DNA of 8,550 nucleotides from SZAS-18 sp031370675 (lineage in GTDB: Bacteria; Verrucomicrobiota; Verrucomicrobiia; Chthoniobacterales; SZAS-18): assembly GCA_031370675.1 (NCBI GenBank), contig JANMQT010000392.1, forward strand, positions 1-8,550, in the 5' to 3' direction. The notes below the pieces were generated by a model. It was not told the origin of the DNA and searched no databases. It saw only the letters and a program-made list of their open reading frames with translations. Positions 1 through 5,942 of the stretch are shown here, piece after piece. A program made the translations under genes and the position numbers. Each line of letters begins with the position of its first letter. The stretch's first letter is position 1.

Positions 1-339
1 GATGGCCCCATGCGCGACACCGCCTTGGTCGAACCACGCGATCCATTGACCAAGTGTTTTCGCATCGCCCACGATGCGCAGCGCCGTTTCGCCGACCGAG
101 CCCGCCCCGGGTCGCGCCCGCGTGGCCTGTGCCCAGTCAAAGAATGTGAGATCCGATCCCGGGCTGCCGAGTGCGTCGGCGTAGAACAGGTGATAAGCCG
201 AGACGTCGTCCTGATTGACAGTTCTCTTTACGAGCCGCAGCCCGAGGATGCGCGTGTAGAAATCGAGATTACCTGCCGCATCCGCCGTCACCGCGGTCAC
301 ATGGTGTAGTCCGCGCAGGGAGTGGGGAGGTTTTGTCAT
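1..339 (-). CDS. VOC-family ring-cleaving dioxygenase, N-terminal part (3' truncated by window)
   Basis: Reading the minus strand from the ATG at 339-337 gives 113 codons open to the window edge. The product starts with MTKPPHSLRGLHHVTAVT and continues with NLDFYTRILGLRLVKRTVNQ (residues 24-43), YHLFYAD (49-55) and SPGSDLTFFDW (59-69). This is the N-terminal module of the vicinal-oxygen-chelate ring-cleaving dioxygenases (PcpA/LinE/MhqO type), Fe(II) enzymes that open hydroquinone-like rings in the cytoplasm. One of the His12/His13 pair is expected to be the first metal ligand; the remaining ligands (a His and a Glu in the second module) lie outside the window. Full-length relatives are about 310-320 residues, so roughly two thirds is missing. 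No strong ribosome-binding site precedes the ATG. The family assignment is secure from the motifs; the substrate is not known, and many relatives are quinone-detoxification enzymes rather than dedicated catabolic ones. Confidence 0.85.
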   Translation of the reverse strand, partial: MTKPPHSLRGLHHVTAVTADAAGNLDFYTRILGLRLVKRTVNQDDVSAYHLFYADALGSPGSDLTFFDWAQATRARPGAGSVGETALRIVGDAKTLGQWIAWFDQGGVAHGAI

Positions 340-385
340 GCTTGAATTCGCCTGAAGTTCATTTCATTCCGTTGGGATTTTTTGC

Positions 386-409
386 CATGACGGTCAATGT
401 CATGACGGT
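386..409. promoter_or_regulatory. Direct repeat of catgacggt with overlapping dyads, possible operator
   Basis: The 9-mer catgacggt occurs at 386-394 and again at 401-409, a 15-base period. Two small dyads overlap the repeats: tgacggtca (388-396) and the perfect palindrome gtcatgac (399-406). The site lies 47-70 bases upstream of the dioxygenase start codon, where a promoter or operator would be expected; quinone-responsive regulators such as MarR-type proteins often control this enzyme family. That the repeat is a binding site is inference from position and symmetry only. Confidence 0.3.
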
Positions 410-495
410 ACTTCCGACCCGCTTTTTCTGTTCAGATTAGATTTCGCACAAAGCACACGGGTTCACGGAGGAAAATATTTTGGCAGACAGGGCTT

Positions 496-573
496 CGGAA
501 TTCCGTGTGTGTTCTCAGGGTGCTCCGCGCAAACCTGCAGCAATTTCCCCACAAAAGACCTGTCCCTTTGTGC
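496..573. repeat. Intergenic repeat block, copy A (downstream of delta-60 gene)
   Basis: Two sub-blocks recur upstream of the large gene. Sub-block 1 (496-530, beginning cggaattccg and containing gttctcag) matches 4093-4127 at 30 of 35 positions. Sub-block 2 (550-569, cacaaaagacctgtcccttt) is identical to 4056-4075. In this copy sub-block 1 precedes sub-block 2; in the other copy the order is reversed. Sub-block 2 extends to an interrupted palindrome (cacaaa 550-555, tttgtg 567-572). On the minus strand it can fold as a 9-bp hairpin with two G-U pairs, 36 bases beyond the stop codon of the large gene, so it may also help end that transcript, though no U-tract follows. It resembles intergenic REP-type palindromes; no transposase is present in the window. 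Confidence 0.6.
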
Positions 574-608
574 CGGTGCGCGCGGTTTGTCGCCTTGTCA
601 CCCTCGTC

Positions 609-3600
609 TCAATGCGAAACCCGGAGGCGCAGGAAGGACGGCTGGCCGCCGACCAGTGGCACCTGCGCTTTGACGATTTGGGTGATGCCATCATCCGACA
701 GAATCACATTTACGGGAATGACTGCCGCCCAATTGAGGAGGTCGGATGAAGCCTCGACGGTGTAGGTCAAATCGGTCGCGGCAATCGCCTTCGGATAAAC
801 GAGCGAAATGTAATTCGGATCCACCACGGTGTAGGGTCGATTCAGGTTGGACACCTGCCGCGGATTAAAATGGAACGCGTACTCCAGAAGATTGCTCAAG
901 CCATCTCCATCCGGATCGGCGGCTTCGCTGCTGATCGCCGGATCGCCCAATTCTTGCGGCGTGAAGAATCCCTGCTGCCAGCTTGCGAATGTCGTAGTCA
1001 CCGTGATCGAAACAGTGCCGTCGAAGCTTGAGTCCACCCGTCCGTCGTTGACCTTGAACGTAAAGCTGTCCCGGCCGCTGTAGCCGGCACCGGGAGTATA
1101 GATCAAACTTGGCGCCACACCGCTCAATGCACCGTGCGCCGGACCGGAAGTCACCGTGAACGTGAGAGCATCGCCATCGGCATCCGAACCGGTCAACGTG
1201 ATCGGCTTGGCCGTGTCCACGCCCGTGATGACGGCCTGATTGCCGGCCGCGGGCGCCGTGTTGTCGTTGTCAATGATGGTCAGCGTGGCGGTCGGAAACA
1301 AACCAAAGGTTGCTCCGCCGGACACGGGGACCAGTCCGATCGTCAACGTTTCGTTCGCTTCATGGAGCAGGTCGTCCACGATTGGGAGTTGGAACGTTTT
1401 GTTGCTTGCGTCGCCGGCCGGCCAGAGGACGAAGAAGTCGCCGTTCGCGAGCCGGGCAAGGCCGCGGCGAATGATGCCGTTATAGTTGCTGAAGCCGCCG
1501 CCGATGAAAATGGCTCCATCCGGCTGCAAGGCGACGATTAGCAATCCAGTATTGGTGCCGGCCCCGGGGTTAAAGGTGGGATCCAGTGAACCGTCCGGAT
1601 TCACCCGGGCGATCAATTCACGCTCGACGCCGTTGTATTCCTGGAAGTCGCCGACGATGATAATCTTGCCGTCAGGTTGCAGAGCTGCCATCCGCACATA
1701 GCCGGCCGGACCGTTTCCTGGATTGAAGGAGGGATCCAGGGAGCCGTCGGAGTTTACCCGGGTGAAGGACGAGCCGCCGATGATGACCTTCCCGTCGGGC
1801 TGGAGAGCGACCGTCGCCACGACGCCCCCGCCCCCGGCAACTGAGTCAAAGGATGTGTCGAGAGAGCCGTTAGAGTTCAGTCGGGCGAGGAAGTTGCGAG
1901 TGGTGCCCACGTAGTTTTGAAAGTCTCCGCCGATGATGACCTTGCCGTCGGGTTGCAGCGCGGTGGTCAGCACAGAAGGAAAGGTGGTTGCCCCGGGATG
2001 AAAGCTTAGATCGGGAGAGCCGTTGGAATTCAGCCGCGCGATGAAGGTCCGGTCAACGCCGTTGTAGGTGACATAGTCTCCGCCGATGATGATCTTGCCG
2101 TCGGGTTGCACCGCGATTGTCCGGACGGGTTGGGATGCGATGCTGCCCGCATCAAAGAACGGATCGAGCGAGCCGTTGGGATTCAGCCGCGCCACGTAGT
2201 TACGGGGGCTGCCGTCATAAACGGTGAAATCTCCACCGATGAGAATCTTGCCATCCGGCTGCAGAACAGTGGTGAATACGACGGCATTTCCGCCCGCGTT
2301 CTGGGCGGTTCCGGCGCCGGGATCAAACGTGGCATCAAGCAAGCCATTTGGGTTCAAGCGGGCAATGCCCTTTCGAAAAATCCCTCCGTAATTAAAATAG
2401 AATCCGCCGACCAGGATTTTGCCGTCGGTCTGGATCGCGGCCGTCTGCACGAAATTCGCACCGAAGCCGGACGTGGCTCCCACCGGATTGAAGGACGTGT
2501 CCAGCGCGGCCGGGGTGAAGATATAGTCCGCCGGCGACGTAGTCACATCCGTCAGGCTGATTCTCGCGAACACGCGGCCGTCGGTGCCGCCCGTGCGCGT
2601 CACCGTTACGGTCGCGCTGCCGTCACCCTCGCCAACGCTGTAGGCGGCCGCCGAAAAAGAAATCTTTCCCGGCACGGGCAGGACGCGGGCGACGCGGTTG
2701 CGGGGGGTGCCGTTGTAGGCGGTAAAAAATCCGCCGAAAATAATTTTGCCATCCGGTTGCAGCGCAATGGTGACGACCGTGTCATTGGCGGCGGGATCCG
2801 GAGAAAAGGTCGGGTCGAGCGAGCCGTCGGGATTCAGCCGGGCAAGATGGTTTCGCGCGACCCCGTTGTAAGTCGTGAACGCGCCGCCGATGATAATCTT
2901 GCCATCGCCCTGAACGGCAATCGTGCGCAGCAAATCATTCGCCCCGGTGCCCTGAAGAAACGTGAGGTCGAGCGAACCATCCGGATTCAGTCGCGCAATG
3001 CGATTGACCGCCGTGCCGTTGTAACTCGTGAACGCGCCACCGATGAGGATCTTGCCGTCGGCCTGCACGGCGACGGCGCGCAGCAAATCATTCGCGCCCG
3101 AGCCAGAATTGAAGGCAGGATCGAGCGTGCCCGTTGAATTCAATCGTGCCACCCGGACAGCGGACGTGCCGTCGAAACTGGAGAAGTCTCCGCCGATCAA
3201 AATCTTGCCGTCCGACTGGAGGGCGGTCGCAAGCACCACTCGATTCGGACCGCTGCCCACCGCCGTATTAAAGGGGATGTCGTTGCCGCCGTCGTTCGCA
3301 TTCCAGCGCGCGACGCCGAAAGGCCCGCCTACGACGATCTTGCCATCCGCCTGCAGCGCGGTTGTCCTCACGGTCGCATCGGCACTCACGATCTGGGGCG
3401 GGTAGAATGCCAGATCGAGCGAGCCGTTGGCATTCACTCGGGCGGTGTTGTCGCGGGGCGTGCCGTTGATGTGGGCGAACGCTCCGCAGATGATGGTCTT
3501 CCCGTCCGGCTGTGCGGCCGCCGCCCACACGATGTTGTCAGCGCCCGTACCCGGATCAAATGTCGGGTCCAGCGAGCCGTTCGCATTCAATCGGGCAATC

Positions 3601-3830
3601 CGATTGCGGGCCGTCCCGTTGTAGTCGGTGAACAGCCCACCGATGATAATCCTACCATCTGATTGCAGGACGATCGTCTCCACGACGTCGTTCGCGCCTG
3701 TGCCTGGATCAAAAGCGGCATCGAGGTCGCCCCCGGTCGCGAACGCCCGGGTTGCGAAGGTCCACGCCAGCAGAAAAACCAAGCCACCGCATTTCGCGCG
3801 TCGCGACGCCTGATGGGTTTGCCGGGGCAT
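609..3830 (-). CDS. Exported delta-60 repeat protein with a split Calx-beta domain (two 7-repeat blocks)
   Basis: 1073 residues, secreted or surface-exposed, function unknown. I chose the ATG at 3830 because it begins a classic signal peptide: basic stretch (RRAK, 10-13), hydrophobic core GGLVFLLAWTFA (15-26), cleavage site AFA|T after 31. The frame runs on upstream to 3998, but that part looks non-coding. Residues 36-383 hold seven delta-60 units (core xQxDGKIxIGGxF, then NGTxRNxxARLNxxGSLDxxF, about 50 residues each), enough for a seven-bladed propeller. Residues 387-441 (ISFSAAAYSVGEGDG to SPADY) are the first half of a Calx-beta domain. Residues 443-794 hold seven more delta-60 units. Residues 799-856 (VLWPAGDASNKTF, PIVDD, HEANETLTI, TLTIIDND) are the missing second half of the same Calx-beta domain. 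A cadherin-like domain follows (864-945; DADGDALTF, YSGRDSFTFKVNDG), then an EF-hand-like DPDGDGLSNLLEYAF (972-986) and a C-terminal beta module (TYTVEASSDLLNW, FLRLRV). No PEP-CTERM sorting motif. Calcium binding is inferred from the acidic loops. There is no clear Shine-Dalgarno. Confidence 0.9.
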   Translation of the reverse strand: MPRQTHQASRRAKCGGLVFLLAWTFATRAFATGGDLDAAFDPGTGANDVVETIVLQSDGRIIIGGLFTDYNGTARNRIARLNANGSLDPTFDPGTGADNIVWAAAAQPDGKTIICGAFAHINGTPRDNTARVNANGSLDLAFYPPQIVSADATVRTTALQADGKIVVGGPFGVARWNANDGGNDIPFNTAVGSGPNRVVLATALQSDGKILIGGDFSSFDGTSAVRVARLNSTGTLDPAFNSGSGANDLLRAVAVQADGKILIGGAFTSYNGTAVNRIARLNPDGSLDLTFLQGTGANDLLRTIAVQGDGKIIIGGAFTTYNGVARNHLARLNPDGSLDPTFSPDPAANDTVVTIALQPDGKIIFGGFFTAYNGTPRNRVARVLPVPGKISFSAAAYSVGEGDGSATVTVTRTGGTDGRVFARISLTDVTTSPADYIFTPAALDTSFNPVGATSGFGANFVQTAAIQTDGKILVGGFYFNYGGIFRKGIARLNPNGLLDATFDPGAGTAQNAGGNAVVFTTVLQPDGKILIGGDFTVYDGSPRNYVARLNPNGSLDPFFDAGSIASQPVRTIAVQPDGKIIIGGDYVTYNGVDRTFIARLNSNGSPDLSFHPGATTFPSVLTTALQPDGKVIIGGDFQNYVGTTRNFLARLNSNGSLDTSFDSVAGGGGVVATVALQPDGKVIIGGSSFTRVNSDGSLDPSFNPGNGPAGYVRMAALQPDGKIIIVGDFQEYNGVERELIARVNPDGSLDPTFNPGAGTNTGLLIVALQPDGAIFIGGGFSNYNGIIRRGLARLANGDFFVLWPAGDASNKTFQLPIVDDLLHEANETLTIGLVPVSGGATFGLFPTATLTIIDNDNTAPAAGNQAVITGVDTAKPITLTGSDADGDALTFTVTSGPAHGALSGVAPSLIYTPGAGYSGRDSFTFKVNDGRVDSSFDGTVSITVTTTFASWQQGFFTPQELGDPAISSEAADPDGDGLSNLLEYAFHFNPRQVSNLNRPYTVVDPNYISLVYPKAIAATDLTYTVEASSDLLNWAAVIPVNVILSDDGITQIVKAQVPLVGGQPSFLRLRVSH
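1449..2504 (-). repeat. Second block of seven delta-60 repeats (nested in Calx-beta)
   Basis: Coding tandem repeat of about 150 bases, seven units, recognisable by cores such as IQTDGKILVGG, LQPDGKILIGG, VQPDGKIIIGG, LQPDGKVIIGG (twice), LQPDGKIIIVG and LQPDGAIFIGG. The fifth unit is shortened: it lacks the middle segment that normally reads NYxGxxRNxxARL and passes straight from IIGG to SSFTRVNSDG. The last unit has Ala in place of the usual Lys in DGK. The units have diverged enough at the DNA level that long perfect repeats are not evident. Confidence 0.85.
2682..3725 (-). repeat. First block of seven delta-60 repeats
   Basis: Coding tandem repeat of seven units of about 150 bases directly after the signal peptide. 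Cores read LQSDGRIIIGG, AQPDGKTIICG, LQADGKIVVGG, LQSDGKILIGG, VQADGKILIGG, VQGDGKIIIGG and LQPDGKIIFGG. The third unit is shortened (GGPFGVARWNANDGG in place of the usual GGxFxxYNGTxRNxxARLN). Seven units match the number expected for one closed seven-bladed propeller, as usually predicted for this repeat class. Confidence 0.85.
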
Positions 3831-4055
3831 TTTTTCGGGGGCGGCCGAATCGAAGTGCACGGGCGCTGAAAAAAGCCGGGAAACGCTCGAACAGAGAGGT
3901 TGTCCTCGATTCTGGCTGACGTGGCAAGCGGCGAATCGAGTCGTGGGCCTTGGTGGGCCAAACATGCGGATGGCCAGCGCTCCGCCCGACGCTCGCACGC
4001 CCGGATGCGTGCTTGAATTCCGGCTCGCCGTCCGTCACCGCTTTCGCGTGCACTG

Positions 4056-4127
4056 CACAAAAGACCTGTCCCTTTTTGCAGTCTTTTGCAGTCGGAAGTC
4101 CGTCTTTGTTCTCAGTGTGCACCGCGC
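4056..4127. repeat. Intergenic repeat block, copy B (upstream of delta-60 gene)
   Basis: Contains sub-block 2 (cacaaaagacctgtcccttt, 4056-4075, identical to 550-569) followed by sub-block 1 (4093-4127, 30 of 35 identical to 496-530). Between them the 10-mer ttttgcagtc is perfectly duplicated in tandem (4074-4083 and 4084-4093). Both sub-blocks have the same orientation as in copy A but the reverse order, so a simple direct-repeat duplication does not explain the pair. The block starts 225 bases upstream of the delta-60 start codon. Confidence 0.6.
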
Positions 4128-4206
4128 GGGGGTTGTGCACCTGCTCCAGCGCAACGGGAAAACTTCGGCGTGAGAAACCAAGGAGAGGCGCTGCGTCTCG
4201 ATGCGC

Positions 4207-4265
4207 GCTAACCGCCAGACGGTCGACCCGTCTTTCTCGGCAGTCTCGCGGCGTTTCGGGTTAGC
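4207..4265 (-). other. Foldable intergenic element (possible structured RNA)
   Basis: On the minus strand an outer stem GCTAACC/GGTTAGC (4265-4259 with 4213-4207) encloses a CGCC/GGCG pairing and a perfect hairpin AGACGG/CCGTCT (4233-4228 with 4222-4217) with a short loop built on the palindrome ggtcgacc. Next to it, at 4184-4199, lies an imperfect dyad (GAGACGC/GCGCCTC on the minus strand). The element lies between the terminator of the glycine-zipper gene and the start of the delta-60 gene, so it could be part of the latter's 5' leader, a separate small RNA or a REP-like palindrome. It matches no riboswitch class that I can recognise. The pairing is seen in the sequence; any function is inference. 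Confidence 0.3.
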
Positions 4266-4302
4266 TAAGACCTGATGATTGGTCCCTTCTCTGAAACGCA
4301 AA

Positions 4303-4333
4303 CGCCCAAGTGAGCAACGAAGCCACTTGGGCG
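4303..4333 (-). terminator. Intrinsic terminator of the glycine-zipper gene
   Basis: A perfect 10-bp inverted repeat, cgcccaagtg (4303-4312) and cacttgggcg (4324-4333), with an 11-base loop begins 41 bases beyond the stop codon of the minus-strand gene. On the minus strand it is followed by a T-rich run (tttgcgtttc), as expected for Rho-independent termination in that direction. Confidence 0.7.
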
Positions 4334-4374
4334 TGTACGAGGCGGCGCATTCGGCCGCTGCGATTGGAATGGGG

Positions 4375-4887
4375 TTAGACTTTACGAGCCGGATCGCGCT
4401 GCCCGCGGCTCCAGGCAGCGCGCGCGGCGGGTGCGGCCTTATCCCACGCGACACTCGGCTTGGACATTTCGTAGTCCGCACGAAGTTTCGCCTCAGCGAC
4501 TTCGAAAGAGTCGTCGGTCGACGCGTACTTGGAATGGCCCTCATATCCCACGCGATAAGCGTCGGCATAGGTGTCGTACGATTCCCCCGTCGCAGCGTAC
4601 GGCTGACGGGCGTGATTCTCGCGCCAATAGTTGGCTTCCTCGGTGGGATTCAGGCCTTCGGCGAAGCCTTTGCCCGTGAGACCGCCAACCACTGCGCCAA
4701 TTACGGCGCCTGCCACGGATCCGACCGGACCGGCCATGGCGCCCAAGGCGGCGCCGGCCAGGCCTGCGCTCGCCGCTCCCGCGCCTGTGCCAACCGGGTG
4801 TGAGCCCGGCTCGCCCGTCAGGGGATCGGGATTCGCTTTTGGGTCCGTGGTGGCTCGATTCGTTGTCTCTGCTGGATTTGTATTCAT
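4375..4887 (-). CDS. Glycine-zipper protein, stress-type, conserved unknown function
   Basis: 170 residues from the ATG at 4887. A TTG at 4896 in the same frame would add three residues. A GGGGGAG stretch (4907-4901) lies 13 bases before the ATG and only 4 before the TTG, so the start is not settled. Residues 1-30 are polar (Asn/Thr/Pro-rich, TNPAETTNRATTDPKANP). Residues 33-74 are a Gly/Ala-rich glycine zipper (GTGAGAASAGLAGAALG, then AGPVGSVAGAVIGAVVGG), able to form packed membrane helices. The C-terminal part has conserved-looking aromatic motifs: NYWRENH (86-92), a YDTYADAYRVGYEGHSKY-like stretch, and AWDKAAPAARAAW near the end. I recognise this layout as a widespread conserved hypothetical family. 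There is no signal peptide. It is divergent from the DUF1328 and DUF883 genes, both also small membrane proteins, which suggests a shared envelope-stress setting. A terminator follows at 4303-4333. Confidence 0.8.
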   Translation of the reverse strand: MNTNPAETTNRATTDPKANPDPLTGEPGSHPVGTGAGAASAGLAGAALGAMAGPVGSVAGAVIGAVVGGLTGKGFAEGLNPTEEANYWRENHARQPYAATGESYDTYADAYRVGYEGHSKYASTDDSFEVAEAKLRADYEMSKPSVAWDKAAPAARAAWSRGQRDPARKV

Positions 4888-5157
4888 ATCAATCAATCGG
4901 CTCCCCCGCGGTCGCCGCCTTCAAAATCGCAGCAACGAAAATGGACCCGTGAGGCTTCGGGCGAGCGAGGCTCCGACCAAAAAATTTGAGCGTGAAAAAT
5001 CCGTACATTCTCCCTCGCCACGTCTGCGGATGGAATGGCACAGACATTTTTGGTACACCCACCGATCCAGCCGCAGCCGAAATGCTTTGAACAACACCAC
5101 TTCAACATCTTGTCGCCACCCCAATTCCGGCCAGTCCAACTCCAAACACCCAATCCC

Positions 5158-5310
5158 ATGCTCCACTACGCTATTGTCTTTCTGGTTATCGCGCTGATCG
5201 CAGCCTTCCTTGGTTTCGGCGCCCTCGCCGGCACCGCCGCCCTGATCGCCAAGGTTTGCTTTGTCGTGTTCCTCGTCTTCGCCCTGGTGGGCTTTCTCAA
5301 GCGAGCTTAG
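5158..5310 (+). CDS. DUF1328 (YtjA family) small membrane protein
   Basis: A 50-residue protein, MLHYAIVFLVIALIAAFLGF followed by GALAGTAALIAKVCFVVFLVFALVGFLKRA, with two hydrophobic helices joined by the family's Gly/Ala-rich turn. It aligns along its whole length with Escherichia coli YtjA (FLVIALIAA, LGFG, LAGTAA, FVV), the UPF0391/DUF1328 family. Family members are inner-membrane peptides often found in general-stress or osmotic-stress regulons; the molecular role is unknown. An in-frame ATG at 5035 would add 41 Pro/Gln-rich residues, but the family starts where this one does, so I reject the extension. No Shine-Dalgarno is visible before 5158. A strong hairpin follows the stop. Confidence 0.9.
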   Translation: MLHYAIVFLVIALIAAFLGFGALAGTAALIAKVCFVVFLVFALVGFLKRA

Positions 5311-5337
5311 CGATCGCTCCACTTGCTTTCCTCGTTA

Positions 5338-5363
5338 GGCTCCGCCACAACCGTGGTGGAGCC
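5338..5363 (+). terminator. Strong hairpin after the DUF1328 gene, terminator-like but no U-tract
   Basis: ggctccgccac (5338-5348) pairs with gtggtggagcc (5353-5363) over 11 bp, with one G-U pair and a four-base loop aacc. It starts 27 bases after the DUF1328 stop codon. The downstream sequence (agaggcgcag) lacks a T-run, so it is either a weak or Rho-assisted terminator or an RNA-stabilising 3' end. It separates the DUF1328 gene from the DUF883 gene. Confidence 0.45.
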
Positions 5364-5484
5364 AGAGGCGCAGAATCGTCTCCATGACGGGGCGAAAAGA
5401 AAGCCGGATTCTGCCGACGATGAACGTCACGCTCAGGAAAAATACATAGCCCCGACTCCCGCTGGTGACGCGAAGGATTGGTAT

Positions 5485-5745
5485 ATGAATCACGAGCCAC
5501 AAATCGTAACCGAAGCGCCTGAATCTGTCCGTCACCTCGAGGCGGGAAAGAGCGAGGTGCTGAAATCGATGGAGCATTTCCAAGAGGCCGCGAAAGCGGG
5601 CATTGAGGTCGTCAGGACCCAAGGGGCCGAACGGCTCGAAGAGTTCCAGGCCCGAAGCACCGCCTATATTCGGGAACGTCCTACCGCCTCGATTCTGGCG
5701 GCCATCGGAATTGGCTTCGTCCTGGCGAAAATTTTTCGCCGTTAG
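5485..5745 (+). CDS. DUF883 / ElaB-YqjD-like membrane-anchored protein
   Basis: 86 residues. The ATG at 5485 is chosen because AAGGA (5473-5477) sits 7 bases upstream, the best ribosome-binding site in the window; the longer frame back to a TTG at 5323 would run through the preceding hairpin. Residues 1-60 are charged and helical with heptad-like spacing (HLEAGKSEVLKSMEHFQEAA, TQGAERLEEFQARS). Residues 61-86, YIRERPTASILAAIGIGFVL then AKIFRR, are the hallmark C-terminal anchor of this family: an R-x-x-P box, one membrane helix with glycine spacing, and a terminal basic pair. The E. coli relatives ElaB and YqjD are stationary-phase inner-membrane proteins; YqjD associates with ribosomes. The present copy is a little shorter than those (about 100 residues). 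Probably a stress or stationary-phase protein here too, by family and by its DUF1328 neighbour. Confidence 0.85.
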   Translation: MNHEPQIVTEAPESVRHLEAGKSEVLKSMEHFQEAAKAGIEVVRTQGAERLEEFQARSTAYIRERPTASILAAIGIGFVLAKIFRR

Positions 5746-5770
5746 CCTCCCGCGGGCAATCGCGGCGAAA
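5734..5770 (+). terminator. Inverted repeat across the stop of the DUF883 gene
   Basis: tttcgccg (5734-5741) and cggcgaaa (5763-5770) form an 8-bp stem whose loop contains the palindrome cccgcggg (5749-5756). The left arm lies in the last codons of the DUF883 gene and the stop codon is in the loop. No T-run follows, so termination is only a possibility. Confidence 0.3.
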
Positions 5771-5826
5771 CCAACCGGCCATCTCGAGCGGTCGAGTGGC
5801 GACGCCAACACGCCAAAAAAAGGCCT

Positions 5827-5897
<71 letters not shown>

Positions 5898-5913
5898 TTA
5901 ATCCAGCGAACGG

Positions 5914-5942
5914 GAAATAAGCACCGTCACCCCGTTTCGCAA
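5914..5942 (-). promoter_or_regulatory. Possible tRNA-Val promoter inside the end of trpF
   Basis: On the minus strand TTGCGA (5942-5937) is followed after 17 bases by TATTTC (5919-5914), placing a start site about 10 bases before the tRNA. The -35 matches the consensus at four of six positions, the -10 only at three. The tRNA could equally be read through from trpF. Confidence 0.25.

Larger units (their letters stand above)
3831..4374. other. Non-coding interval upstream of the delta-60 gene
   Basis: This 544-base stretch has no convincing gene; all open frames through it are out-of-frame extensions or lack family features. It must hold the promoter of the delta-60 gene on the minus strand, but I could not pick a credible -35/-10 pair. 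Its recognisable contents are the second intergenic repeat block with a 10-base tandem duplication (4056-4127), a GC-rich dyad around 4184-4199, a foldable element (4207-4265) and the terminator of the glycine-zipper gene (4303-4333). Confidence 0.6.

Noticed and set aside
2106..3137. Long plus-strand open frame (343 codons) opposite the delta-60 gene
   Set aside because: It is the antisense shadow of a regularly repeating coding sequence; codon periodicity of the repeats keeps the opposite frame open. The product has no recognisable fold and no start context.
1449..3725. CRISPR-like or non-coding tandem array
   Set aside because: The 150-base periodicity is in frame and encodes diverged protein repeats rather than identical DNA repeats with spacers.
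3831..3998. Upstream 56-codon extension of the delta-60 gene
   Set aside because: It would bury the signal peptide at residue 57 and the added residues look like random translation of a promoter region.
4176..4265. S-adenosylhomocysteine or c-di-GMP riboswitch
   Set aside because: A gaggcgctgcg stretch recalls the former, but the conserved downstream segments and a suitable gene are absent; no c-di-GMP core is present.
4279..4803. Plus-strand 174-codon frame opposite the glycine-zipper gene
   Set aside because: Antisense of a Gly/Ala-rich coding region; no family features and the sense frame is clearly coding.
5032..5050. Possible sigma-54 promoter (tggcacagacatttttgg)
   Set aside because: The -24-like tggcac is present, but no GC dinucleotide lies at the required distance for the -12 element.
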